Position numbers and translations under genes: made by a program
Assembly (NCBI RefSeq): GCF_036634175.1
Contig: NZ_JAZIFX010000001.1
Location: 7,750,001 to 7,814,000, forward strand
Direction of reading: 5' to 3'
Length of the DNA: 64,000 nucleotides
Source: Streptomyces sp. P9-A2
GTDB lineage: Bacteria > Actinomycetota > Actinomycetes > Streptomycetales > Streptomycetaceae
The notes under the pieces: generated by a model
The model's database searches: none
Told to the model about the DNA's origin: nothing
Seen by the model: only the letters and a program-made list of their open reading frames with translations
Part shown: positions 54,599-63,172 of the stretch, piece by piece
Layout: every line of letters begins with the position of its first letter
Position numbering within the stretch: position 1 is the first letter of the stretch

Positions 54599-55248
54599 GA
54601 GTCCCACTGGTCGCAGTACTCGATGTGGATCTCGCGCGCGCCGCCGAGAATGCCGTCGTTGGAGTGGAGCTCGGTGCAGAAGTGCGGGTAGCTCGGATGG
54701 ACGGGGACGTATCCGGGGCCGTTTCGGGCGACGTCGAAGAAGTGCCGGGCGGTGTCCCTGAACACCTTCGCGCTGCCGGTCATGAACAGGGTCTCGGCGC
54801 GGAGATGCTGGTGGAACAGATCCCGGTTCTCCTGGTGGTGCCGTGCCTCGTGATCAATCACGGCTTCGTCGGTGTGTCCTGGGCCGGGCAGTGTCACGGT
54901 CTGCGGACGCCCTGGGCCGAGCCGTCCTCGTATTTCCTTCCAACGTGAGGGTGCGAACTGGAGCGAGTGGTGCAGCAGCACGAGATCAAGCTGCCGTGTG
55001 CCGTCTTCTGGCAGCTCACGGGAGGGGCCACGGTTCCCCCGCATCGGCAGGTGGACCAGCGAGCGCGGTGAAGAGGCAGCGAGCTTCCATAGCCCACCGA
55101 TTCGCTGGGCGGCGTCCTGATCGAGGTAGGTGTCCAGGTGCCGATCGTGGTCGATGAGCACTGCGTGGACCAGGGGCCGGGCGGGTCGGATGACCTTGAA
55201 CTCCGTGGATCCGAGCCGTGCTTGGTGGATGGTGATGGGTAGCTTCAT
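54595..55248 (-). CDS. Unknown element-borne protein 1
   Basis: 217 residues, ATG overlapping the stop of the zinc-ribbon protein gene (ATGA). Starts MKLPITIHQARLGSTEFKV; mid-region VIDHEARHHQENRDLFHQHL is very rich in His and acidic residues and could bind a metal; C-terminal VPVHPSYPHFCTELHSNDG. No family that I recognise. Translational coupling to both neighbours says it acts with the element's genes or with unknown protein 2, for instance as an effector-protector pair. Confidence 0.65.
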   Translation of the reverse strand: MKLPITIHQARLGSTEFKVIRPARPLVHAVLIDHDRHLDTYLDQDAAQRIGGLWKLAASSPRSLVHLPMRGNRGPSRELPEDGTRQLDLVLLHHSLQFAPSRWKEIRGRLGPGRPQTVTLPGPGHTDEAVIDHEARHHQENRDLFHQHLRAETLFMTGSAKVFRDTARHFFDVARNGPGYVPVHPSYPHFCTELHSNDGILGGAREIHIEYCDQWDS

Positions 55249-57659
55249 TGGTTCTCCGGGACACGGCGGCTGACATCGGCGGCGTAAGAGGCCCAGTCGC
55301 CGGCTGATGCCTTCTGCCATTGGACGGCGACTTGGATGTGGACGCCGAGTACCCGGGCGAGGATGGCGGCGGGCAGTTCGGCGGCGAGGGTGAACAGTGC
55401 GGTGGAGCGGTCCTGCCGGGGCCGGATCCCGATCTTGTGGAGACGCTGGCCGATCCGGTCATCGCCGAGGGGGTGTCCTGGGCGGCCGCCGGGAAACAGC
55501 CAGGGGACGTCCTCGGGGGTTCCGATCTTGGCTTTGCCTCGGCGGGTCGCGACGAGCTCGCGGACGAGTGCGGCCAGCGGCTCGGGTAGGACGACTGGCG
55601 AGGTGCCGAACGTGATCGCGACGGTGTCGTTGTCGAGGTGGACGTCGTCGACAGTGAGCTGGCTGATCGTGGCGATCTTCTGCGCGTAGAGGACCAGCAG
55701 CAGTCCGGCGACGCGGTCCGGGGTGGGCAGGGCGTCGTCGTGGAGGAGCCGTCGGGCATCTGACCAGCGTTTCTCGCTGTCGATGGTGCTGAGGGGGCCC
55801 GTCCAGCGGGTGGTGCCGTAGGTGAGGCCGCGGGCGTGGTGGTGCTGTACCGACCAGCGGACGAAGTGGCCGGTCTCGTCCCGGTAGCTGGCATCGGCGT
55901 CTGAGGTCCATCGCTCCAGGTCAGGCTGGGTGCAGTCGCTGAGCGTCAGGCCGTTGCCGGCCAGCCAGTCGAGGAAGTTGGCCGCTGCGGTGACGTGGCA
56001 GCGGACGTTCAGGGCTTGGAGATGGGTGGTGTGTTCATTGCCGAGGCGTCGTCGGAGTCGCCGCAGGTGATGCCAGCTTGCGTATCCGTGCAGGATCCGG
56101 CGTTCGGTGGGATCGGCGCGGGCATGAACTGCCGCGGTGATCCAGCCCTCCAGCGCGACAAGGCGTTCGTCGCGGGCCGGCAGTGCTCCGGTGGCGACCA
56201 TGACGCTGCGGAGATGCGCGAGAACCTTGCTCGCGGGCAGCTCGTCGAGCGTTTCGTGCGTGACGGGGCGTTCGTCGCGGCCGATCTGCTGGAGCAGGAT
56301 GCTGACCTTCGAGCCCGATAGCCAGAACATGGTGCTGGTGGGGCGTTCGGCTCCGGACAGTGCCTCGTAGAGGGGGACGAGGTCCTGCCGGACTGTGCCG
56401 GTGTTGCCGCCAAGGAGGTCGCGTACCAACTGGTCGAGCGTGCATCGCTGGCAGGGGCGGGTGCTGAGCTGCCATGTGGTGCGGCAGACCGGGCAGCGGC
56501 CCCAGAAGTCCGGATCCGGGTTGGTGCACTTCGCGCACAAAGGCGCGTCCCAGCTGCCGCCGCGGACGTGGTCGACGGTGCCGCAGCTGCTGCATGGTGT
56601 CCACCGCAGCTGGCACCGGTTGCACCAGGGTTCGTCCGTGACCCGGGAAATCTCACAGGCCGCTGTCCGTCCGCAGATGCCGCACTGGGTGGCGGTCCTG
56701 GGCCGGCAGTTGGCGCAACGGGGTCCGTCGGGAAGGCGGACGGCGACTTTCTGGCGGCGCCCGCAGCCGCAGCATTCCTCCAGGTTGACGGGGTCGCTGA
56801 CGAGGCAGTTGGGGCAGAGCGGGTGCCCTTCGGCATCCCGGGCGGCGGGCTCGCGGATGGCTCCGCAGCGGATGCAGGGCACGGCCGAGTTGCGGGCGAA
56901 GCAGTTGCGGCAGACCCGTTTGCCGTCCAGCAGCTTCGACAGTGCCTTGACCTCCTGGCAGCGGAAGCAGGCCGGGTTGACCACCGTCGTGGCCCCGGCT
57001 TGGACGAGTTCGCTGATGAACCGCAGGACGGCGGGGGTCGGGGCGTCGTAGCCGGCGCCGGTCAGCAGGTCGGGCTGGGCGATGACCGCCCAGGCCAGAC
57101 GTCGCCGGCCAGCCGTTCGGACGGTGGCGCGTTCGAGGGCTGATCGAACAGTGTTGGCGGTCAGCAGGGGATCGACGGCGGTGACGAGTCTGGTGAGTTC
57201 GGCGAGTGGATCGCCGTTTGTGTCCGGGCATTTCGCGCAACGAGGGTCGCCGTTGCGGTCCCGGCTGACGACGCGCCGCTGCTGGCGGCAGCCCGCGCAG
57301 ACGGCTGGCTTGTCGAAGCAGGGCGAGCATCCCCACCTGCCGCCGGTGCGGCTGCCCACGTAGGGGCGTCCGCGGCCGCACTCACCGCAGCGGGGAAGCG
57401 CGATGTCCTGGGCGCCGGCTTCGCGAAGAGCCATCAGCAACCGCGCGACGCAGAACGGTGCCGGAGGCCGTCCGGTCCGCAGCAGCGACGGATCGTTATG
57501 CAGGGCCTGGGCGAGGCGCCGACGACCGGCTCGTTCACGCATCACCGTGCAGACGATCTCGCGAACGCGGTCGGCGTCCAGGTGCCGCTCGACGTTTCCG
57601 ACCAGCCGCACGACCATGCCGACCGGATCGGCCAGAACCTCCTCCGCGTACCCGTTCAA
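55245..57659 (-). CDS. Large zinc-ribbon protein with a tyrosine-recombinase-like C-terminus
   Basis: 804 residues. Two similar N-terminal helical units (near 15-75 and 155-235) frame a region with about nine CxxC pairs from ~90 to ~420 (PRCGECGRG, CAGCRQQ, CIRCGA, CCGCGRRQ, CGICGR, CSSCGT, CPVCRTT, CQRC), forming several zinc ribbons. The last ~350 residues follow the phage-integrase layout (LHGYASWHHLRRL core-binding part, ATISQLTVDDVHLDND, PWLFPGGRPG, LARVLGVHIQVAVQWQ). The normal HxxR and GH motifs are altered (RSTALFTLAAELP, LGVHIQ), so it may bind DNA without cutting. Size and order suit a TnpB-like partner of the smaller recombinase. The ATG overlaps the HTH gene stop. Confidence 0.78.
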   Translation of the reverse strand: MNGYAEEVLADPVGMVVRLVGNVERHLDADRVREIVCTVMRERAGRRRLAQALHNDPSLLRTGRPPAPFCVARLLMALREAGAQDIALPRCGECGRGRPYVGSRTGGRWGCSPCFDKPAVCAGCRQQRRVVSRDRNGDPRCAKCPDTNGDPLAELTRLVTAVDPLLTANTVRSALERATVRTAGRRRLAWAVIAQPDLLTGAGYDAPTPAVLRFISELVQAGATTVVNPACFRCQEVKALSKLLDGKRVCRNCFARNSAVPCIRCGAIREPAARDAEGHPLCPNCLVSDPVNLEECCGCGRRQKVAVRLPDGPRCANCRPRTATQCGICGRTAACEISRVTDEPWCNRCQLRWTPCSSCGTVDHVRGGSWDAPLCAKCTNPDPDFWGRCPVCRTTWQLSTRPCQRCTLDQLVRDLLGGNTGTVRQDLVPLYEALSGAERPTSTMFWLSGSKVSILLQQIGRDERPVTHETLDELPASKVLAHLRSVMVATGALPARDERLVALEGWITAAVHARADPTERRILHGYASWHHLRRLRRRLGNEHTTHLQALNVRCHVTAAANFLDWLAGNGLTLSDCTQPDLERWTSDADASYRDETGHFVRWSVQHHHARGLTYGTTRWTGPLSTIDSEKRWSDARRLLHDDALPTPDRVAGLLLVLYAQKIATISQLTVDDVHLDNDTVAITFGTSPVVLPEPLAALVRELVATRRGKAKIGTPEDVPWLFPGGRPGHPLGDDRIGQRLHKIGIRPRQDRSTALFTLAAELPAAILARVLGVHIQVAVQWQKASAGDWASYAADVSRRVPENQ

Positions 57660-58000
57660 CGGTCCACCGGTGCGATCCGGGCCCGCTTGGGCCGCAGGTC
57701 ACCGACTCCCTCGGCGGCGGGTGCCCCGCCTGCCGCCACCTTCTTCGGCTTCTTCACGACGCCGGCCGTTGCGATCGGCTCGATGAGGTCGTCCATAGTG
57801 CAGTCCAGGATGTCCAGCAAGGACATGAGGATCTTCAAGCTGAGCCGCTCGGGCCGGTCCACGACGAGCCGGTAGACCTGGCTGGAGGACAGCGTGATGC
57901 CGCGTTCCTCGAGCGGAGCGATCAGGTCGGTCGTGGAGAACATCCCGCGGTCCGCCATGATCTTGCGCAGGTGCCACTGGTAGTCGAGCTTGGCGGCCAT
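57656..58000 (-). CDS. Small XRE-like helix-turn-helix protein of the element
   Basis: 114 residues. Residues 8-70 (WHLRKIMADRGMFSTTDLIAPL, ITLSSSQVYRLVV, ILMSLLDILDCTMDDLIEP) form a Cro/C1-type HTH; the tail is basic (KKPKKVAAGG, RPKRARIAP). Located between the two recombinase-like genes, it may direct or regulate recombination, as TnpC or an excisionase does. ATG 58000 has AGGAAGGA upstream and follows the recombinase stop by 17 bases. Confidence 0.8.
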   Translation of the reverse strand: MAAKLDYQWHLRKIMADRGMFSTTDLIAPLEERGITLSSSQVYRLVVDRPERLSLKILMSLLDILDCTMDDLIEPIATAGVVKKPKKVAAGGAPAAEGVGDLRPKRARIAPVDR

Positions 58001-58017
58001 CGTCGGGTCCTTCCTCG

Positions 58018-59121
58018 TCACGTCCCGGCGAACGCCGGGGCAAGTGCCTTGCTCAGGGCAGTGTTCATGAAGTCGTCGCTGACGTGGGTGTAGATGGCGG
58101 TGGAGCTGTCGCACTCGTGGCCGACTTGCTGCTGGATGAACCGACGGTCAACCCCGTCCTCGGTCAGATGCGTGACGTACGAATGGCGAATTGAGTGGGG
58201 GACGAGCTCCTTCGGGAGCTTCAACGCGTCGCGGTAGGCCACAAACCGGGCGTTGATCTCGGAGGGCTTGACCCGCCCTCCCCGCTCAGTGACCCACAAC
58301 GCCGGGTGGTCCTCGCAGCCGAACCGCGGCCGGACGTTCTCCACATAGTCCTGGACCGCGTCCACCGCCCAGTCCATCACCGACAGCACGTTCCGGCGCC
58401 GCGGCGGCTGGCCCTTCTTCGCCTTGCCGTAGCGGACGTTGAGCGTGCCGTACCGGCCGAACTGTCGCGCCTTCGCGTTGCGGCCGAAGTCAACGACATC
58501 CAGCTTCGAAGTCTCCGTCCGACGCAGACCCCACCCGTAGACGACCTTGAACAGTGTGGCGTCGCGGTATGCGGCAAGGGCGCCCTTGCGCTTGGACTTC
58601 ACGGCGCGTTCGACCTGATCGTCGGCGTAGTCGAGGAACCGCTGTAGTTCTGCCCGGGTGAACGGCCTGGCCTCCGGGTCGCCCTCGTAGTCGTTGAGAT
58701 GGGCGATGGTGTTCCACTCGTGGCAGATCGCCACGGGGTGGGTGCCGAAGGCGTCCTCGCAGGCCGGCCCCCAGCCGTAGCGGCCGTCGACGAGGAACTC
58801 TGTGAACTGCCGAACGTCGCCTTGGTAGCTGCGGATCGTGGACGGTGCCAGGTGCTTCTCGCCCGTCAGCGAGGCTGACCACTCGTCCATGTGGCCCGGC
58901 AGCCACGACCACGGGTACTCGTTGGTGAATTCATGGAAGCGCCGGATCAGCCGTTCCCGCCCGGCGATCGTGCCTTCCTTCAAACCCCGGGACATCTGCT
59001 GAGCCCGCCAGCCCCGCAGCATCGCATCGACCATCGCGTCCTCCGGACGCAGCTGGATCACCCCGGAGACAAGCTCCAGATGAGCCGCCCCGGCCAGGGC
59101 CACCTTCCGCTCTTGCACCAC
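58018..59121 (-). CDS. Tyrosine recombinase of the 5.3-kb element
   Basis: 367 residues from a GTG start with AAGGGAGGG upstream. SAM-like core-binding domain (RAQQMSRGLKEGTIAGRERL in the parent frame, then SLTGEKHLAPSTIRSYQGDV) and a complete catalytic domain: Arg in WGLRRTETSKLDVVD, HxxR in HSIRHSYVTHL, GH in QVGHECDSSTAIYTHVSDD with the nucleophile Tyr. It is the first gene of the element's operon, 164 bases from the element end. Its length is close to the 361 residues of Tn554 TnpA. It should carry out excision and integration. Confidence 0.9.
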   Translation of the reverse strand: MVQERKVALAGAAHLELVSGVIQLRPEDAMVDAMLRGWRAQQMSRGLKEGTIAGRERLIRRFHEFTNEYPWSWLPGHMDEWSASLTGEKHLAPSTIRSYQGDVRQFTEFLVDGRYGWGPACEDAFGTHPVAICHEWNTIAHLNDYEGDPEARPFTRAELQRFLDYADDQVERAVKSKRKGALAAYRDATLFKVVYGWGLRRTETSKLDVVDFGRNAKARQFGRYGTLNVRYGKAKKGQPPRRRNVLSVMDWAVDAVQDYVENVRPRFGCEDHPALWVTERGGRVKPSEINARFVAYRDALKLPKELVPHSIRHSYVTHLTEDGVDRRFIQQQVGHECDSSTAIYTHVSDDFMNTALSKALAPAFAGT

Positions 59122-59186
59122 TCCAGACCCTCCCTTCTGGAGGGCAAATCCTGCATCAGATGGGATTCGTCTGGCAAACTTCCTGA

Positions 59187-59697
59187 TCAGGAGGCCACTT
59201 CGTAGTAGCGTTGGAGTCCATCAGGCCCTCGCCCCGAGCTGGCGACCTGCGACTTCTCGCCCGTCTGATGCAATTCCCGAGCCTTGACGTAGCCGCGGGT
59301 GGTCTGGATGTTGAGGTGGCCGAGCAGCGTGGCGCCGATGTGGATGGGCAGTCCGCTGTTGACGAGCTCGGTGGTGAAGATGCGGCGGAAGTCGTGCGGG
59401 GTGAACTTGACCGAGCGGAACGCGGGATGACGTTCAGCGAGGTCCGTGCAGCGTCGTGCGAGCATGTTGAGGACGGTCACGGGACTGATCACGCTGCGGG
59501 TGGAGCCGATCTTGCGCTGGAACAGGAACGGCATCGGCGGGCTCCAGACCTTGTCGTGCGGGTCGAAGCGCCGCAGGATCGGGACCGGGCTGCCGTCGCG
59601 AGTGTGGCGTCGGATGACGGACGCGATGACGTGGAACAGCTCGGCGGACATCGGGATGACGCGCTCGCGGTCGGTCTTGGACGGGCTGATGGGGTCT
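59187..59697 (-). pseudogene. Catalytic half of the interrupted host integrase
   Basis: Begins, leftwards, at DPISPSKTDRERVIP right against the ISL3 element, so the N-terminal domain and first catalytic Arg are lost. It keeps HDFRRIFTTELVNS (HxxR), GATLLGHLNIQTTRGYV (GH and Tyr). After GYV the natural continuation AVFDED is at 53952; here 33 foreign codons supplied by the element follow (KARELHQTGEKSQVASSG on), ending TGA at 59187. Two independent insertions have therefore broken one gene. Confidence 0.82.
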
Positions 59698-61358
59698 GTA
59701 CGGTCAACGGCTCTGTCCCGTAATCGGTGGTAACGAAGGGTGACGGTCGTCGTTGTTCTGGTGTGCGTGATGTCAACGAGCTTGTGAGTGTGGTGTTCTC
59801 GGGGCTGTCAGCCCTCGTCATCGAGGGTGTACAGGACGAGGGCGAGGCCATCCGGGTGTCTGCGCGGACCCGGGACGATCCGGTGCCGTGCCCGGCATGC
59901 GGGGCGCCGACGGCCAAGGTGCACGGCCTGCACGGCCGGACGCTCGTGGACGTGCCGGTGGACGGGCGGCGGGTCGTGGTGTCGGTGCGGGTTCGGCGTC
60001 TGGTCTGCCCGGTGCTGGGATGTCCGCGGCAGACCTTCCGCGAACAGGTGCCGGGCCTGGTGGAGCGCTACCAGCGCCGTACCCCACGCCTGGCCCGCCG
60101 ACTCGGCTTTTTGGTCAAGGAGTTAGCGGGCCGGGCGGGTGTCCGCCTGTCCCGTGCCTGGGGCTGCGGCCTCTCTCGTTCGACGGCTCTGCGCCTGCTC
60201 ACGCGCCTGCGGACGCCACCGCCACGTGTGCCGCGGGTGATCGGCGTCGACGACTTCGCCCTCAAGCGCCGGCACCGCTACGCCACCGTGATCATCGACG
60301 CCGAGACCGGCGAGCGGATCGACGTCCTGCCCGACCGCACCGCCCCGACCCTGGTGACCTGGCTGCGCGAGCATCCCGGGGTCGAGTACGTGTGCCGGGA
60401 CGGCTCCGCCACCTACGCCGAGGCGATCCGCCAGGCTCTGCCCGAAGCGGTGCAGGTCAGCGACCGGTGGCACCTCTGGTCCAACCTGTGCGGCAAGGTC
60501 CTGGCCGAAGTCCGCTCCCACGCGGCCTGCTGGGCAACCGCCGTGAACCCCGCCCGGCCCGGAGGCGTACGCGAACAGACCACCCGCGAGCGGTGGCAGC
60601 GCGTCCACGACCTGCTCGGCCAGGGCGTCGGCCTGCTCGAATGCGCCCGCCGCCTCGATGTCGCCCTGAACACCGTCAAGCGGTACTCCCGCATGAAGGA
60701 GCCCCACCGCCGACCGCCGCGCACCCCGCTACAAGCCCACGCTCGTCGACCCCTACCGCGACCACCTGCGCACCCGCCGCGCCGTGGACCCGGCCGTCCC
60801 CGTCCTCCAGCTCTTCCGGGAGATCAAGGAGTTGGGCTACACCGGCAGCCTCAACCTGCTCTACCGCTACCTCACCCAGGGCCGTGCCGAGGGCGACAAG
60901 CCGGTCACCACCCCGCAGCGCTTCGCCCGTCTCCTGCTCACTCGTCCGGAGAACCTGCGCGACAAGGACACCGCGCTCCTGCGGGAACTCACCGGCACCT
61001 GCCCCGAAATGACCGAACTCGCCTCTCTCGCCGGCGAGTTCGCCCAGCTATTGGCCCCGGCGGAGGGCAACGATGCCAAGCTCACCGACTGGATCACTAC
61101 GGTTCGCACCGCTGACCTGCCCCACCTGCACTCCTTTGCGAACGGCCTCGAGCTCGACCGCGCCGCCGTCGACGCCGGCCTCACTCTGCCGTACCACAAC
61201 GGCCGCACCGAGGGCGTCAACACACGAACCAAACGGATCATGAGGCAGATGCACGGCCGAGCCGGGTTCCCCCTGCTCCGCCACCGCATCCTCCTCCAGT
61301 GATCACTACACAGCGCCACCACCGATTACGGGACAGAGCCGTTCGCTGTACAGACCCC
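59691..61358 (+). mobile_element. ISL3-family element
   Basis: About 1668 bp between imperfect long inverted repeats: GGGGTCTGTAC at 59691 and its complement ending at 61358, each followed 6-7 bases further in by AACGGCTCTGTCCCGTAATC. I see no matching 8-bp target duplication; the left side is the broken integrase and the right side unrelated, so an adjacent deletion probably removed the integrase 5' end. One transposase gene with a frameshift fills it. The bases 61359-61462 show nothing. Confidence 0.85.
59763..61302 (+). pseudogene. ISL3-family transposase with a frameshift
   Basis: N-terminal zinc-binding part PCPACGAPTAKVHG, then the DDE core: VIGVDDFALKRRHRYATVIID (first Asp), VCRDGSATYAEAI (second Asp), and HNGRTEGVNTRTKRIMRQM (Glu) near the end with HGRAGFPLLRHRILL. 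The first two lie in one frame and the last in another; the switch is near 60710 in a run of CCG repeats, where YKPTLVDPYRDHLRTRR resumes. Without a shift the product lacks the Glu, so it is probably inactive unless the shift is a sequence error. Confidence 0.82.
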
Positions 61359-61462
61359 CTGCCTGATCGAAACAGGGCCGCCGAGTGCGCCGGGCCGTTG
61401 AACGGGGGGCGTGGGCTACCGTCCGGTGCGGAAAGCTCCTGAAAGAATCCGGGCCTGCGTGA

Positions 61463-62104
61463 TCAGGGCTGATCGCTGATGGCTCGGTAGGCCGCGGTGA
61501 ACAGGGTGTAGCAAAGGTCGATCAGCTCTTCGACAGTGGCGTTCTGGTGGCCGAGCGTCCAGTCCACGAGGAGTTCGTTGACTCCGCCGACCAGGCTCAT
61601 CGCGGTCATGGTGAGCCGGCTGGAGGAGGCTTCCGGGCCAGGGGGCGGTCCGACGACGGCGGCGACCATTGCGGCGAATTCGTGCAGGACCTCACGGCGG
61701 CGTACTTCGAGGCGGGGGCTGGCGCCCACGACCTCGATGAGCACCAGGCGGGCCATGCGGGCGTCACCGGCCAGTTTGCGGATGAACACCTCGAGGCCGG
61801 CGCGCAGCTGGGCGTCGACATCGGGTGCGGCAGCGGCTGCGGCCTGCGCGGTTTCGGCGCTGATCGTAGTGATCAGCTCGTTGTAGACCCCGGCGAGAAG
61901 GTCTTCGCGGTCGCGGAATGACTCGTAGAAGTAGCGCTCGGTCAGTCCGGCACGCGAGCACACCTGCTTGACGGAGGCTGAGGCGTATCCAACCGTGCCG
62001 AACATGTCGAGGCCCGCCTGGATGAGGCGGGTGCGGCGCTCCTGCTGTCGTTGCGCCGCATCGCGTCCGCCGTAGCGCCGCCCGGCGGTCTGTGTGCCGG
62101 TCAT
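61463..62104 (-). CDS. TetR-family regulator
   Basis: 213 residues. HTH ERRTRLIQAGLDMFGTVGYA, SVKQVCSRAGLTERYFYESF near residues 22-65; the C-terminal ligand domain is typical in length with a hydrophobic last helix (LIDLCYTLFTAAYRAI). It is divergent from the short-chain dehydrogenase gene and most likely represses it and itself through the TGTCAG repeats between them. ATG 62104 has GAAGGGG upstream. Confidence 0.9.
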   Translation of the reverse strand: MTGTQTAGRRYGGRDAAQRQQERRTRLIQAGLDMFGTVGYASASVKQVCSRAGLTERYFYESFRDREDLLAGVYNELITTISAETAQAAAAAAPDVDAQLRAGLEVFIRKLAGDARMARLVLIEVVGASPRLEVRRREVLHEFAAMVAAVVGPPPGPEASSSRLTMTAMSLVGGVNELLVDWTLGHQNATVEELIDLCYTLFTAAYRAISDQP

Positions 62105-62127
62105 TTTTCCCCTTCGCAGAGGTGTTG

Positions 62128-62192
62128 ACACCGGTGTGCTCCGAACTGACACTCTAGCTTGTCAGTTCATCTGACATGGCATCGTGTCAGAC
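62128..62192. promoter_or_regulatory. Divergent promoter with repeated TGTCAG operators
   Basis: Contains the palindrome ACACCGGTGT (62128-62137), the pair CTGACA / TGTCAG (62146-62165), GTCAG-TTCAT-CTGAC (62161-62175) and a further TGTCAG near 62185. Overlapping inverted half-sites between a TetR gene and its divergent neighbour are the usual arrangement of a TetR operator. Confidence 0.65.
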
Positions 62193-62256
62193 GCGTGTGG
62201 GGGCCGCTTGCCGCTCAGCGTTCCGCTCATGCTCAGGGCAAGGAAAGGGCTCGACC

Positions 62257-63168
62257 GTGGCAGCACCGCCCAAATACCCGTACACGTTCAGCCGGAGAGA
62301 CCGCGACAGGCTCTCCGGCACAGAACCGCTGACCGGCCGAGTGATCGTGGTCACCGGGGCGGGCCGCGGAATCGGGCGTGCCGTCGCAGCCCGGCTCGCC
62401 GCAGCCGGAGCCGCCGTGGCGATCGGCGATCTCGACGCGGAGCTTGCCGTGGAGACGGCTGGTGCCATCGGCGCGCATGCCGGTGGCCGACTGCTAGGGC
62501 TGTCTCTCGATGTCACCGACACACATTCCTTCGAAGACTTCCTGCGCACCGTTGAGACCCAGCTGGGGCCGATCGACGTACTGATCAACAACGCCGGAAT
62601 CATGTGGGTGGGCCCCTTCGAGGAGGAACCGGAGGAAGCCGCCCTGCGCCAGTTCGACGTCAACGTCCACGGCGTACTGCGTGGGATGAAACTCGTGATC
62701 CCGGGGATGCGGAAACGCGGTCGCGGCCACGTGGTGAACATCGCCTCCGCCGCCAGCAAGGTCGCCCCGGCCGGCGAGGCGACCTACGCGGCGACGAAGC
62801 ACGCCATCCACGGCTACAGCACAGCCGTCCGCGCCGAACTGCGCGGCACTGGTGTGTACGTGTCCTTGGTGATGCCCGGCGTCGTGGACACCGAGCTGGC
62901 CGTGGGTACCGCGACCGGCCCCACCCGACGCCTGACGGCAGATCAGGTAGCCAACGCGGTGCTCGACGTCGTGCTGCGCCCGCGGTTCGAGGTCTTCATT
63001 CCACGCCAGGTAGCCACCCTGACCCGGTTGGCCGCGCTGCTGCCAGGCCGTGCCCGCGACGCCCTGCATCACCTCCTTGTCCCCGACCAGCTCGCCGCCC
63101 TGTCCGACCGGTCGGTCCGCGCGGCCTACGAGCAGCGCACCCGGACCGCCCGCTGCCCCGAAGGATGA
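62257..63168 (+). CDS. Short-chain dehydrogenase/reductase
   Basis: 303 residues from GTG 62257, with AGGAAAGG 8 bases upstream. Classical SDR: TGAGRGIG cofactor loop, DLD after beta-2 (Asp suggests NAD preference), NNAGIM, catalytic SAAS...YAATK. A C-terminal part beyond the Rossmann core (RFEVFIPRQVATLTRLAALL) resembles SDRs acting on lipids, steroids or hydrocarbons. Followed after 4 bases by a metallo-beta-lactamase-fold gene and divergent from TetR, suggesting an inducible catabolic or detoxifying pair. Confidence 0.9.
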   Translation: MAAPPKYPYTFSRRDRDRLSGTEPLTGRVIVVTGAGRGIGRAVAARLAAAGAAVAIGDLDAELAVETAGAIGAHAGGRLLGLSLDVTDTHSFEDFLRTVETQLGPIDVLINNAGIMWVGPFEEEPEEAALRQFDVNVHGVLRGMKLVIPGMRKRGRGHVVNIASAASKVAPAGEATYAATKHAIHGYSTAVRAELRGTGVYVSLVMPGVVDTELAVGTATGPTRRLTADQVANAVLDVVLRPRFEVFIPRQVATLTRLAALLPGRARDALHHLLVPDQLAALSDRSVRAAYEQRTRTARCPEG

Positions 63169-63172
63169 GCCC

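Larger units (their letters stand above)
53953..59285 (-). mobile_element. 5.3-kb tyrosine-recombinase element inserted in an integrase gene
   Basis: Boundaries come from rejoining the host integrase: its GGC TAC GTC codons (59286 upward) and GCC GTG TTC GAC (53952 downward) become continuous in frame if 53953-59285 is removed. There is no target duplication. Near both ends is a similar inverted motif (TCGGGTATTG from one end, TCGGGAATTG from the other), and TGCATCAGAYGGG occurs in opposite orientations at about 59160 and 59265. Inside are five leftward genes in one overlapping operon: tyrosine recombinase, HTH protein, zinc-ribbon recombinase-like protein and two unknowns. Layout and gene sizes recall Tn554. 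Confidence 0.82.
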
